This document shows positions 1 through 9,351 of a stretch of 42,167 nt of DNA, in pieces (position 1 is the stretch's first letter; each line of letters opens with the position of its first letter). Position numbers and translations under genes: made by a program. The notes beneath the pieces are model-generated. The model searched no databases. It was not told the origin of the DNA and saw only the letters and a program-made list of their open reading frames with translations. The stretch is from Bacteroidota bacterium (lineage in GTDB: Bacteria; Bacteroidota; Bacteroidia; Chitinophagales; JADIYW01), in NCBI GenBank assembly GCA_020436225.1, contig JAGQYE010000028.1:1-42167 (forward strand), given 5' to 3'.

Positions 1-70
1 CTTTTTTACCCATCTCATGCGACTTCAACGCTTGGGTAATTTGACTCTCACTAAATTTTGACTTTTTCAT
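1..70 (-). CDS. IS3-type transposase OrfA, N-terminal 23 codons only
   Basis: Partial gene cut by the window edge. The visible peptide begins MKKSKFSESQITQALKSHE and continues to MGKK. This matches the start of the helix-turn-helix OrfA (transposase_8 type) of IS3-family elements, whose usual opening is M(K/R)KS(K/R)F(S/T)E.QI..AL. In this family OrfA binds the terminal repeats and is joined to the DDE OrfB by -1 frameshifting; neither the rest of the domain nor OrfB is visible here. An imperfect palindrome at 76-103 lies directly before the start. Confidence 0.6.
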   Translation of the reverse strand, partial: MKKSKFSESQITQALKSHEMGKK

Positions 71-75
71 TTTTC

Positions 76-103
76 CAGTTTAAAGTTATAACTTTTTAAA
101 CTG
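76..103. repeat. Imperfect palindrome in the IS 5' untranslated region
   Basis: CAGTTTAAA at 76-84 is matched by TTTAAACTG at 95-103, and the perfect palindrome AAAGTTATAACTTT is nested inside (82-95). It lies between the IS tip and the transposase ATG. In RNA it would form a hairpin ending about 5 nt before the start codon. A structure there could hide the start from ribosomes on read-through transcripts, a role known for some other IS elements; that role is an inference here. Confidence 0.5.
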
Positions 104-121
104 TTGAGTTTTTGGGGGGAC

Positions 122-781
122 TTACACAGGAAACTGAACTTCTTTATTAGCTAAACGAACTAAAGTATAGGCTAAGTAGGAGAAGAACGGAGCTGCTACA
201 ACATCTAAAAGATAATGTACGTGTTGGAATAAAATTAAGGTGGCAACTGAAATTGCTAAAGCAAGTATTAAAGCTTTTATTTTTTTGTTTTCAGAATAAA
301 TGAAAAATAAGAAAGCGGAAGAAACGTGTCCTGAGAAAAATAAATCTTTCACAATATAACTTCCACTGTGTCCGCTCATAAAATAATTGGAAACCGGATC
401 TTTTAAAATAACTATTCCAATTGGTGGTTCTAAAGGCACTAAATAGATGGTGATGGTTCGCATAATCATCAACAAGCAATAAGCTTGCATAGCCTTTAAG
501 AAATTTTCAGGCTTAGTAATATTTGTAAAGATGAAAATTATTAATATGGAATAGGTTAGTAAAAAAATAGTTAATGATGAATCAACAGATGGTAATAATG
601 CTAAAAGTCTATCAAAAATTTGTGTGCCTTTTCTATTTTCTAATGCAGTCATTATTAACCTACAATATTTGAATAGAAAAAAATAGGAAAGTGTGGTGAC
701 CAAAAATTGAATCCTGAAATTCTTCTGCCGAAGAGCTTCATTCCAATTTGTAAAAATTGAATTAAAAAATTGAATTACCAT
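122..781 (-). CDS. PAP2_C / sphingomyelin-synthase-like membrane protein
   Basis: 219-residue polytopic membrane protein with about six hydrophobic segments. The C-terminal part carries the lipid phosphatase/phosphotransferase signature of the PAP2_C (sphingomyelin synthase-related) family: FFSGHVSS with His152, then HVHYLLDVV with His189 and Asp193 in the HxxxD spacing used by sphingomyelin synthases. Known relatives transfer or remove phosphate head groups on membrane lipids; the substrate here is unknown. The last Val codon and the TAA stop fall at the end of the adjoining IS element (TGTAAG, 126-121), so the native C-terminus may have been slightly longer. A -7-like TATTTTTG lies 21 bp upstream of the ATG. 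The same-strand neighbour upstream is a GH5 endoglycoceramidase-like gene, which suggests a lipid theme. Confidence 0.75.
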   Translation of the reverse strand: MVIQFFNSIFTNWNEALRQKNFRIQFLVTTLSYFFLFKYCRLIMTALENRKGTQIFDRLLALLPSVDSSLTIFLLTYSILIIFIFTNITKPENFLKAMQAYCLLMIMRTITIYLVPLEPPIGIVILKDPVSNYFMSGHSGSYIVKDLFFSGHVSSAFLFFIYSENKKIKALILALAISVATLILFQHVHYLLDVVAAPFFSYLAYTLVRLANKEVQFPV

Positions 782-802
782 AGTTTTAGTCTAAAATATG
801 TG

Positions 803-810
803 CAAAAATA
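803..810 (-). promoter_or_regulatory. Candidate -7 element for the PAP2_C gene
   Basis: TATTTTTG on the minus strand matches the Bacteroidota -7 consensus TAnnTTTG exactly and ends 21 bp before the ATG at 781. No clear TTTG -33 box lies 19 bp further upstream, so this is only a candidate. Confidence 0.4.
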
Positions 811-887
811 AATAATATAGGAAAACGTAGTGTATTTTTTCTATTATTTTTGAGAATCAATTTTTTTGTTGAACTAAATCTCAGGTT

Positions 888-2315
888 CTATTTCTGTCTT
901 ATTTTAATTGTTATTTCTTTTTGGTTTTCAGGTGTTGAGAAACTTAAAGTTTGTATGGCGTTATCAAAATGTTGAGTATAGTTGGTTGTTCCACTAACTT
1001 CTAATTCCCATCCGTTTGGATAAAGTACATTTGGAACAAAAATTTCTGTTGGCATGTTTGTTCTATTATCAGAAATAAATGTCATGACAAACTCTTTTGT
1101 GCTGTTATCCAGTTTGAAGGATTTAATTTTACCGGCTGTTGCTTTTGGATAAGTTCTAACTAAATAAGGAAGAATTGGTGTTGTAACTCTATTCGGATCC
1201 AGTGGACTCCATCCACCAAGGTCGTTGCTCCAATAAGACCAATGCCATTGATTACTGTCAGCCATTGTTGTAAAGTCAACCAAATAATCGCCAAAACCGG
1301 ATTGATCTGGTGAAAGTCCGAATTCTCCTACTAACAAAGGAATATTATTATGAAGTTTCAATTCCTTTTTGCGTTCGCGCTCCCAATCTTTTAATTGTTG
1401 TTTTGCTGTGGACGTGTAGCCATTTCCTTCGTGCGTATCAAAAGGATAACAATGCGGAGCATAAACTAATTGAGAAGTAGCTTTACTGTCTGTAATTTTT
1501 GATAGTTTGGACGGTGCACCAAATGTAACAGGTGCAGGTGTTGGCTCAAAAAATAAATATTTATTTGGTTCAACAGTTCGCAATGCAGGAATTAATTTCT
1601 TGTAGAAATTTGTTAATTGTACACTTTCAAATTCTCCTGTAATAAATACTTTTATTAAATCGCCACCCCAAGGTTCGTTCATTAAATCATAACCGATAAC
1701 ATAAGGGTTGTTTTTAAATCTTTCCATTACAAATTTCCAAGCTAAAATATAATGGTCTTGTAAATCTTTATGATTGGAGTAAGACCAAAAATTTATCCAA
1801 CTATTGATAACTGCAGGATCTATATTTTTTAACCACCAGGGTGTTCCGCCAGGCAAATTTATTGGAGCAGCACCATTGGTTCTACAAGCCCATTCAGGTG
1901 CTCCGTCGCCACCAAAAATAATGGAATATAAATCTTGATGCATATCGAGCATTACATACATGCCACGAGAAGTGTACCAATTTACGCGTTGTTCTACTCT
2001 GTCTAAATAAGTGTCATCAAAAACATCTTTTTGTGGTTCGATAGCATCCCAAAAAATCAAATATCTAACGAAGTCGAATCCGAAGTCGTTATTTTCACGA
2101 GCTACATCACTTTCTACAATCCACGGGCTTCTTAAAGTATCAGCCTTTGCACTATTAGAAGTATTTAAACCTCGTAAAATCAATTGTCTGCCATATTGGT
2201 CTTGTATAATGCTTGGATCCGCAGGAATCTTATTGTTTTCTGCTTGCGTGTTATCTTTTTTACAAGCATTAAATAGAAATACAAAGCACAATAAATAGAA
2301 ATAAAATTTTTTCAT
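888..2315 (-). CDS. GH5 glycoside hydrolase lipoprotein, endoglycoceramidase-like
   Basis: About 475 residues from the ATG at 2315. An upstream in-frame TTG at 2333 is possible, but the ATG gives a clean lipoprotein signal peptide ending ...FLFNAC (lipid-modified Cys18). The (beta/alpha)8 glycosidase domain shows the GH5 acid/base in YDLMNEPWGG (Glu214) and the nucleophile in LLVGEFGLSP (Glu331). The segments EPQKDVFDDTYLDRVEQ and LDMHQDLYS with GDGAPEWA are typical of endoglycoceramidases, which cut the glycan from glycosphingolipids. The C-terminal ~75 residues look like a beta-sandwich. It is likely anchored in the outer membrane or periplasm. A less specific endoglucanase role cannot be excluded. 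Confidence 0.8.
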   Translation of the reverse strand: MKKFYFYLLCFVFLFNACKKDNTQAENNKIPADPSIIQDQYGRQLILRGLNTSNSAKADTLRSPWIVESDVARENNDFGFDFVRYLIFWDAIEPQKDVFDDTYLDRVEQRVNWYTSRGMYVMLDMHQDLYSIIFGGDGAPEWACRTNGAAPINLPGGTPWWLKNIDPAVINSWINFWSYSNHKDLQDHYILAWKFVMERFKNNPYVIGYDLMNEPWGGDLIKVFITGEFESVQLTNFYKKLIPALRTVEPNKYLFFEPTPAPVTFGAPSKLSKITDSKATSQLVYAPHCYPFDTHEGNGYTSTAKQQLKDWERERKKELKLHNNIPLLVGEFGLSPDQSGFGDYLVDFTTMADSNQWHWSYWSNDLGGWSPLDPNRVTTPILPYLVRTYPKATAGKIKSFKLDNSTKEFVMTFISDNRTNMPTEIFVPNVLYPNGWELEVSGTTNYTQHFDNAIQTLSFSTPENQKEITIKIRQK

Positions 2316-2456
2316 GTGTAGGAGAATATGCAACTAAATTAATACTAATTTATTGAATTTATGTTTGCATTTTATTTGTTAACGTTCTAATAAAAATATT
2401 AGAATTTATTGCAGTTTCTACGTGTATGAAAGTAGTTATATTTAATTCGCCAATTC

Positions 2457-3056
2457 TTATTTTGAAGCGATAGGAAGGTCGACTAAATTAGCATATAATT
2501 CGTCACTTTTTATAGATGGAACAGCATATTTAGCATTTTCTGCTGCAAAAGCATAATTGTATTCACTTGTACCATATATAGCAAAGTTAAAATACATTTT
2601 GCCATCATATTGATATGCACTTCGGTTTTGAGAAGTAATAAGCTCAATTGTATTTATTCCATTTGTATATACTTCATATATTTGTTTATCTACGACTTTT
2701 TTAATCGTGAAATAATAACCTAAACTTTTCAGCTCACTTAAATAATTTTTTACCTTTTCGATATTTTGAGTTTGGAAAGATAAACGATTATTCCATGTAG
2801 CATTTCCTTGCGTAACTAAATCTATCCATTGTATGGTTGAATTATTTAAAATGGCATTTTGGAATGTGGAGATTGTTCTTCCATTTCCAATGTCATCGGC
2901 ATCATAAGGAATAAAATCTAATGAGGAAAGTTGTTGCTCTACTTCATTACTTGTTTTTGTACGCAATTGCAATAGCTGTTTAAAACTAATATCTTGAGCG
3001 AAACTTGAAATGAGAAAGCATACACAAAGTACACTTGTACAAAGTAAAGATTTCAT
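2457..3056 (-). CDS. Secreted protein of unknown function
   Basis: 199 residues with a clear type I signal peptide (MKSLLCTSVLCVCFLISSFAQ, cleavage likely after SFA). The mature part (about 178 residues) is mixed alpha/beta. It begins with a charged helical stretch (residues ~25-45), then has N/S/T-rich beta segments and repeated aromatic patterns such as YFTIKK, IYEVYTNG and YFNFAIYGTSEYNYAF. I do not recognise a family. It is probably periplasmic or exported. It lies between the GH5 gene and gltD, with its own 122-bp 3' spacing and 235 bp upstream. No metal or catalytic motif is evident. Confidence 0.65.
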   Translation of the reverse strand: MKSLLCTSVLCVCFLISSFAQDISFKQLLQLRTKTSNEVEQQLSSLDFIPYDADDIGNGRTISTFQNAILNNSTIQWIDLVTQGNATWNNRLSFQTQNIEKVKNYLSELKSLGYYFTIKKVVDKQIYEVYTNGINTIELITSQNRSAYQYDGKMYFNFAIYGTSEYNYAFAAENAKYAVPSIKSDELYANLVDLPIASK

Positions 3057-3170
3057 GGTAGGGTAATTATGTTATAACAATATTAAGAAATTATCCTTAA
3101 AATGTCAACTTACATTTTAAAGTTCTTTTATATTTTGATATAAATCAATATTACTAGTTTGGTTGGCATA

Positions 3171-3196
3171 AAAAATCCCGACTGTTAGGTCGGGAT
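3171..3196 (-). terminator. Rho-independent terminator of gltBD
   Basis: An 8-bp perfect stem (ATCCCGAC at 3175-3182 with GTCGGGAT at 3189-3196, 6-nt loop) is followed on the minus strand by a run of T (AAAAAA on the plus strand before 3176). It lies about 95 bp after the gltD stop, in the correct orientation for that operon. Confidence 0.85.
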
Positions 3197-3291
3197 ATGC
3201 TACTATATGCAAACAGCAAGCGCAAAAATAGCAGCTAAATTTTTGAGATTGCAAGTTACTACTTTAATTAGGAAAAAGCGTTTCAGAAATG

Positions 3292-4779
3292 TTAATTCAC
3301 CTGCAAAATACCTTTGTCTTTTGCTTCTAAGTTGCTTTCACCCATTAAATATAGGTCAACTTCACGGGCGCATTCTCTACCTTCTGAGATTGCCCAAACG
3401 ACCAAGCTTTGTCCTCTGCGCATATCGCCGGCGGTAAATACTTTGTCGATGTTGGTTTTGTAATTTTTTGCATTGATATTGCCTCTCGCGTCTAAATCTA
3501 CTTTCAAATCATTTAATAATCCTTCGTGTTGTGGATGCACAAAGCCCATTGCTAAAAGTGCCAACTCGCAAGGTAAAATGCGCTCTGTACCTTCAATTTC
3601 TACAATTTCTGATTTTCCGTTTTCTGTCTTCCAATTTATGTCAACAATCTTTAATCCTGTTAATTCGCCTTTTTCATTGCCAACAAATTCTTTGGATAAA
3701 ATTGCCCATTTTCTTTCGCAACCTTCCTCGTGTGAGCTGGATGTACGCAACATCATAGGCCAATGTGGCCAAGGTGTGCTTTCGGCTCTTTCTAAAGGTG
3801 GTTTAGTTAGTAATTCTATTTGAGTAATAGATTTTGCTTTGTGTCGGTTAGATGTTCCCACGCAATCAGAGCCTGTATCTCCACCACCGATAACAATTAC
3901 GTTTTTGTCGGTTGCCCAAATATCTCCATTCAAATATTTTTCTCCTCTATGGTCAACTTCTGTGTCTATATTGGATACGCGTTTATTTTGTTGAGATAAG
4001 AACTCCATCGCCGGATAAATACCTTTTAGGTTTCTTCCTGTAATAGGCAAATCTCTCGGAACGGTAGAACCACCTGAAAGTATTACTGCATCGAAGTTTG
4101 CAAGCAATTCATCTGCTTTTATGTCAACACCAACGTTGGTATTGGTTTTAAAAATAATGCCTTCTTCTTCCATTACTTTCAATCTTCTGTCGATGACTGT
4201 TTTCTCTAATTTAAAATCAGGAATACCATACCGAACCAATCCACCAATTTTATCAGCACGTTCAAAAACGGTAACAAGATGTCCGGCTTTATTGAGTTGT
4301 GCTGCAGCAGCTAAACCTGCAGGACCGGAGCCCACAATGGCAGCTTTTTTGCCTGTTCTATCTTTTGGTGCTTTGGGTTGAATTAAATTTAATTCAAAAG
4401 CTTTTTCGATAATCGATTTTTCGATATGCTCAATAGCAACAGGCGGTTGGTTGATGCCTAATACACAAGCAGTTTCGCAAGGAGCCGGACAAATTCTTCC
4501 TGTAAATTCAGGAAAATTATTAGTAGATAATAATATTTCAGCAGCCAATTCCCAATCTTTCTTATATACAGCGTCATTAAATTCCGGAATAATATTTCCT
4601 AAAGGACAACCATTATGACAAAATGGAATACCGCAATCCATACAGCGTGCTGCTTGATTATTCGTCTTCTCACTTTCAAATGGTTGATAGATTTCTTTAT
4701 AATCGTTTACACGTTCTTCAACTGCTCTACTTTTTGGCAATTCTCTGGTATATTCTAAAAATCCTGTTATTTTTCCCAT
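3292..4779 (-). CDS. gltD: Glutamate synthase (NADPH) small subunit
   Basis: 495 residues, the usual length. The subunit takes electrons from NADPH through FAD and two 4Fe-4S clusters to the large subunit for glutamine-dependent glutamate synthesis. Visible motifs are the N-terminal cluster cysteines CMDCGIPFCHNGC (46, 49, 54, 58) and CPAPCETAC (97, 101, 105), the FAD Rossmann motif GSGPAGLAAA (150-159), the NADPH motif GGGDTGSDC (~300), and the C-terminal AGDMRRGQSLVVWAISEGR. It lies 39 bp downstream of gltB on the same strand, clearly in one operon, and is followed by a strong terminator. Confidence 0.97.
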   Translation of the reverse strand: MGKITGFLEYTRELPKSRAVEERVNDYKEIYQPFESEKTNNQAARCMDCGIPFCHNGCPLGNIIPEFNDAVYKKDWELAAEILLSTNNFPEFTGRICPAPCETACVLGINQPPVAIEHIEKSIIEKAFELNLIQPKAPKDRTGKKAAIVGSGPAGLAAAAQLNKAGHLVTVFERADKIGGLVRYGIPDFKLEKTVIDRRLKVMEEEGIIFKTNTNVGVDIKADELLANFDAVILSGGSTVPRDLPITGRNLKGIYPAMEFLSQQNKRVSNIDTEVDHRGEKYLNGDIWATDKNVIVIGGGDTGSDCVGTSNRHKAKSITQIELLTKPPLERAESTPWPHWPMMLRTSSSHEEGCERKWAILSKEFVGNEKGELTGLKIVDINWKTENGKSEIVEIEGTERILPCELALLAMGFVHPQHEGLLNDLKVDLDARGNINAKNYKTNIDKVFTAGDMRRGQSLVVWAISEGRECAREVDLYLMGESNLEAKDKGILQVN

Positions 4780-4818
4780 TTTATGCTTGTATTTTTCTTC
4801 AACTTTTAATTAAAATGA

Positions 4819-7800
4819 TTAAGCGTTGATGTTTTCTGTTGTCATTTTTTTTGCTTCCAACACTCTTTTATAATCAGTTGGCATTACTTTAACAAAATAA
4901 GTTGATGTAATTTCCCAATTATCTAAAATATTTTTGGCAACATTACTTTGCGTATAATTGTAGTGTTGTTCGATATGATGTTTTAATACATCTATATCTT
5001 CATCATTTAAACTTTCCAATTCTACCATTTCTTTATTTAAGTTTTTAGGGAAAGTTTTGTCAACGTCATAAACATAGGCGATTCCACCACTCATCCCGGC
5101 AGCGAAATTTCTTCCGGTTTTTCCTAACACGATGGCTAATCCACCGGTCATATATTCGCAACCGTGGTCGCCAACGCCTTCTACAACTGTGTTAGCGCCT
5201 GAATTTCTTACACAGAAACGTTCGCCTGCCATTCCATTTATATAAGCTGTTCCGCTGGTTGCACCATAAAATGCCACGTTGCCAATAATGATATTTTCGC
5301 TTGGATTAAATGTTGCTTTTTTGTTTGGATAAACGATAATTTTTCCACCAGATAGTCCTTTTGCAAAATAGTCATTCGCTTCGCCTTCTAATTCAAATTT
5401 AATTCCGGGTGCTGCAAATGCACCAAAACTTTGTCCGGCACTTCCTTTAAATTGAATATTTATAGTGTCTTCCGGCAAACCATCTTTTTTGTATTTAGAA
5501 GAAATTTCATAACTCAACAAAGCACCAACTGTTCTGTCAGTGTTGATGATATCAAATTGAGCAGTTGTTTTTTCTTGTTTTTCTAAAGAATTTTTTGCTG
5601 CTTCAATCAGTTTTTTATCGAGCAGTGCATCATCGGTTGGATGAGCTTGACGCATTTGTTTGTACAAACCAACATCTTCTCCAGCTTCTTCTTTATAGAT
5701 GATTGGATTTAAGTTTAAATGTTTGTATTTCCAATGATCGATATTATCTCTGCGTTTTAAGAATTGAGTTTGACCCACCATTTCATTTATAGTTCTAAAA
5801 CCTAATTGAGCCATTATTTCTCTTAAATCTTGAGCGATGAAAGTAAAGAAATTGATGATGTGTTGCGGGTCGCCTGTGAATCGTGCTCGAAGTATAGGAT
5901 TTTGAGTTGCAATGCCAACAGGGCAAGTATTCAAATGACATTTACGCATCATGATACAGCCTTCAACAACTAAAGCTGCTGTTGCAATTCCCCATTCTTC
6001 TGAGCCTAATAAGGTTGCTACTGCAATATCTTTTCCGGTACGCAACATGCCATCCGTTTGTAATACAACTCTGCTTCGTAAATTATTTTTTACCAATGTT
6101 TGATGTGCTTCTGCTAAGCCCAATTCCCAAGGTAAACCTGCATGTTTTATTGATGAAATTGGTGAGGCACCTGTTCCGCCATCATATCCTGAAATTAAGA
6201 TAACATCAGATTTTGCTTTAGCAACGCCTGCAGCAATAGTACCAACGCCGGCTTCTGCCACTAACTTTGTATTTATTCTTGCTTTTGGATTTGCATTTTT
6301 TAAGTCGAAAATTAATTGAGCTAAATCTTCAATAGAATAAATATCGTGATGTGGTGGAGGCGAGATTAAACCAACACCCGGAGTTGAATGACGAACACGA
6401 CCAATCCACTCATCTACTTTATGTCCGGGAAGCTGACCGCCTTCGCCAGGTTTTGCTCCTTGAGCTAATTTTATTTGAAGTTCATCAGCGTTGGCTAAAT
6501 AATACGATGTAACGCCAAAACGACCAGAAGCAACTTGCTTAATAGCCGAACGTTCCCAATCACCGTTTTCTTTAGGTTCGAAACGAATTTCATCTTCACC
6601 TCCTTCGCCACTATTTGATTTTCCACCAATTCGATTCATAGCAATTGCTAAAGTAGAATGTGCTTCATGTGAAATTGAACCAAATGACATCGCACCGGTT
6701 GCAAATCGTTTTAAAATATTTTCTACAGGTTCTACTTCATCAATGTTTATTGGTGTTGCAGTTGATTTATCCAATTCTAATAAGCCGCGTAAAGTAATTG
6801 CATTTTCTGCTTGATTATTTATTTTCTCTGCGTATTGTTTATAAATCGAATAATCATTTTTTCTGGTAGAATGTTGTAAAAGATGAATCGTATCCGGATT
6901 GAACATGTGTACTTCTCCACGACGTTTCCACTGATAATTTCCTCCAACACTTAAACGTTGTTTCGCATTTTGTGATTCAGGAAATGCTAACGCATGTCTG
7001 GTCATTACTTCATTAGCAATTTCATCAAAACCTATTCCATCCAAGCGAGAAATGGAACCACTGAAGCATTTATCGACAACTTTATTGCTTAATCCGACAA
7101 TCTCAAAAATCTGCGCACCATGATAAGATTGGTGCGTGGAAATTCCCATTTTCGAAAATACTTTTAATAAACCTTTGCTGGCTGCTTTGGTATAATTGTC
7201 TGCTAATTTCTCGTCGGATTTATTTAAGTGTTTTAATTTTTCGATGTTTAAATCATAGATGGTTTGGAATGCCAAATATGGATTTACGGCTGTTGCTCCA
7301 TATCCAATATGAGTTGCCATTTGATGTACTTCACGAATGTTGCCACTTTCTACAATGATTGAGCAATCGATACGTGTTTTTGTGCGCACTAAATGGTGAT
7401 GAATTGCACCGGTTGCTAACAGCGATGGAATAGGAGCGAAGTCGTTATTGACACCTTTGTCAGAAATAATAATGATATTATTTCCGTTCGCAACTGCTTC
7501 TTCAGCTTCTTTACAAATTCTATCAATACCACGTTCTAAAGCACCTTTTTTCCCATTGGCATTAAATAATGCTTGTATGGTAATAACTTTAAAATCAGGA
7601 TGATTGATAAACCTTAGTTTGGCAATATCATCATTAGATAAAATAGGTTGACGAATTGAAATTTGTTTGCAATGATTTTCTGTAGTTGTCAAGATACTGC
7701 TGGCGCCACCTAAAGTTGCAAAAGTACTCATCACCATTCTTTCTCGAATTGGGTCGATTGGCGGATTCGTAACTTGCGCAAATAATTGCTTGAAATAATT

Positions 7801-9351
7801 CGATAAATTTTGAGATTGGTTAGATAAGACAGCTAAGGGCGTGTCTGTTCCCATAGAACCTACCGGCTCGCTACCACTTTCAGCCATTGGTGTAATGATA
7901 GTTTTAATATCTTCTGAAGTATAACCAAAAGCTAATTGTTGTTCTAATAATTCTCTTTTACTTAATTTTTCTTCTTTAATATTAGACTTTGGTAAGTTGG
8001 AGAAAGTAATTTTGTGTTTGTTCAACCATTCACGATAAGGATGTTCAGAACAAATTTTCTTTTTCAATTCATCATCGGAAATAATTCTCCCTTCTTCCAT
8101 ATTGATGATGAACATTTTTCCCGGTTGTAAACGTCCTTTTTGAATGACTTTTTCTTCTTCAGTTGGTAAAGCGCCAGCTTCAGAAGACATTACAACTCTT
8201 CCATCGTTATATACAACAAATCTGGAAGGTCGCAAGCCATTTCTATCTAAAGTTGCTCCGATAATTTTCCCATCAGTAAAACAAATCGATGCCGGTCCGT
8301 CCCATGGTTCCATCAAGCAATCGTGATATTCATAGAAAGCACGTTTCCAATCTTCCATTTGGTCGTTGTCTTGCCATGCTTCAGGAATCAACATCATGAT
8401 TGCATGAGGTAAAGAACGACCTGCTAAATACAGCAATTCGATAACGTTGTCTAATGAAGCCGAGTCAGATTGGTCGCGGTAACAAATCGGCATAAACATG
8501 TCGATTTCTTCTTTAGTAAATACATCACATTCTAATAAATGCTCACGTGTGCGCATCCAATTCAAGTTGCCTTGTAAAGTGTTGATTTCGCCGTTGTGTG
8601 CGATATATCGAAATGGTTGAGCCAATCGCCAACGAGGGAAAGTATTGGTAGAAAAACGAGAATGTACAATAGCTAAAGCAGATTCAACACTTTCGTCTTC
8701 CAATTCAGGATAATATTGTCGAACTTGATAAGTGGTAAGTTGACCTTTATAAATAACTGTTTGGCAAGAAAGGTTGGTGTAATAGAAATGATCTTTTCCA
8801 CCAAGAATATAATTTATTTCACGAACGGTATGTGCACGAAGTACATACAATTTGCGTTCTAATTCGATATCTGTTTTGTAATCGAACAACGGTTGAATAA
8901 ATAATTGTTCAATGACAGGTTCAGTGCGAACCGCAGAAGGTCCAACAGTAGAATTATTGGTGTTGATACTTCTGTAACCGAGTATTTTAAAATTTAATTT
9001 TTCTGCTGTTTGAGCAATAAAATCTTTACATTTTTTTCGATTTGAATCATCTTGAGGAAAGAATATGAAGCCTGTGCCGTACTTTCCGGCTTCAGGCAAA
9101 TCAATATTTAACTTTGCAACTTCTTTTTTATAAAATTGATGAGGAATTTGCAGAAGAATTCCTGCTCCATCACCGGTGTTTTCTTCACAACCGCATGCAC
9201 CTCTGTGTTCCATGTTTTCTAACATAGTTAGTGCATCTTTTATAGTTCGGTGTGATTTTTCACCTTTTAGATGCGCAACAAATCCAATTCCACATGCATC
9301 GTGTTCAAGTTGCGGTTGATATAATCCTTTACATTCATTAGTAATGTCCAT
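4819..9351 (-). CDS. gltB: Glutamate synthase large subunit
   Basis: 1510 residues, the standard size. The order is: short propeptide, Ntn-type glutamine amidotransferase domain with the catalytic cysteine at Cys20 (HDACGIGF, expected to become residue 1 after cleavage), central linker domain, FMN-binding synthase barrel (SGEGGEDE near the start of the domain), the 3Fe-4S cysteines in CIMMRKCHLNTCPVG, and a C-terminal beta-helix rich in GG repeats (GVGDHGCEYMTGG). It releases ammonia from glutamine and channels it to 2-oxoglutarate. It is first in the gltBD operon. The 332-bp region upstream is shared with a divergent porin gene. All key residues appear intact. Confidence 0.97.
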   Translation of the reverse strand: MDITNECKGLYQPQLEHDACGIGFVAHLKGEKSHRTIKDALTMLENMEHRGACGCEENTGDGAGILLQIPHQFYKKEVAKLNIDLPEAGKYGTGFIFFPQDDSNRKKCKDFIAQTAEKLNFKILGYRSINTNNSTVGPSAVRTEPVIEQLFIQPLFDYKTDIELERKLYVLRAHTVREINYILGGKDHFYYTNLSCQTVIYKGQLTTYQVRQYYPELEDESVESALAIVHSRFSTNTFPRWRLAQPFRYIAHNGEINTLQGNLNWMRTREHLLECDVFTKEEIDMFMPICYRDQSDSASLDNVIELLYLAGRSLPHAIMMLIPEAWQDNDQMEDWKRAFYEYHDCLMEPWDGPASICFTDGKIIGATLDRNGLRPSRFVVYNDGRVVMSSEAGALPTEEEKVIQKGRLQPGKMFIINMEEGRIISDDELKKKICSEHPYREWLNKHKITFSNLPKSNIKEEKLSKRELLEQQLAFGYTSEDIKTIITPMAESGSEPVGSMGTDTPLAVLSNQSQNLSNYFKQLFAQVTNPPIDPIRERMVMSTFATLGGASSILTTTENHCKQISIRQPILSNDDIAKLRFINHPDFKVITIQALFNANGKKGALERGIDRICKEAEEAVANGNNIIIISDKGVNNDFAPIPSLLATGAIHHHLVRTKTRIDCSIIVESGNIREVHQMATHIGYGATAVNPYLAFQTIYDLNIEKLKHLNKSDEKLADNYTKAASKGLLKVFSKMGISTHQSYHGAQIFEIVGLSNKVVDKCFSGSISRLDGIGFDEIANEVMTRHALAFPESQNAKQRLSVGGNYQWKRRGEVHMFNPDTIHLLQHSTRKNDYSIYKQYAEKINNQAENAITLRGLLELDKSTATPINIDEVEPVENILKRFATGAMSFGSISHEAHSTLAIAMNRIGGKSNSGEGGEDEIRFEPKENGDWERSAIKQVASGRFGVTSYYLANADELQIKLAQGAKPGEGGQLPGHKVDEWIGRVRHSTPGVGLISPPPHHDIYSIEDLAQLIFDLKNANPKARINTKLVAEAGVGTIAAGVAKAKSDVILISGYDGGTGASPISSIKHAGLPWELGLAEAHQTLVKNNLRSRVVLQTDGMLRTGKDIAVATLLGSEEWGIATAALVVEGCIMMRKCHLNTCPVGIATQNPILRARFTGDPQHIINFFTFIAQDLREIMAQLGFRTINEMVGQTQFLKRRDNIDHWKYKHLNLNPIIYKEEAGEDVGLYKQMRQAHPTDDALLDKKLIEAAKNSLEKQEKTTAQFDIINTDRTVGALLSYEISSKYKKDGLPEDTINIQFKGSAGQSFGAFAAPGIKFELEGEANDYFAKGLSGGKIIVYPNKKATFNPSENIIIGNVAFYGATSGTAYINGMAGERFCVRNSGANTVVEGVGDHGCEYMTGGLAIVLGKTGRNFAAGMSGGIAYVYDVDKTFPKNLNKEMVELESLNDEDIDVLKHHIEQHYNYTQSNVAKNILDNWEITSTYFVKVMPTDYKRVLEAKKMTTENINA

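Larger units (their letters stand above)
1..126 (-). mobile_element. IS3-family insertion sequence, left-end fragment
   Basis: Read on the minus strand, the element appears to begin with TGTAAGTCCCCCC at 126-114. This is a TG-starting, C-rich tip of the kind seen in IS3-family elements. It is followed by about 45 bp of untranslated DNA and then the transposase start at 70. The rest of the element, including the other inverted repeat and any target duplication, lies outside the window. The exact outer boundary (126 or 128, since the sequence is TGTGTAAG) cannot be fixed from one end. Family is inferred from the transposase N-terminus. Confidence 0.6.

Noticed and set aside
2316..2333. TTG start 18 bp upstream of the GH5 ATG
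   Set aside because: It would add MHILLH before a complete lipoprotein signal peptide; the ATG at 2315 is better.
3207..3437. Small plus-strand ORFs opposite gltD, gltB, tyrS, proS and PorU-like genes
   Set aside because: They are antisense frames of conserved genes, with no recognisable protein features.
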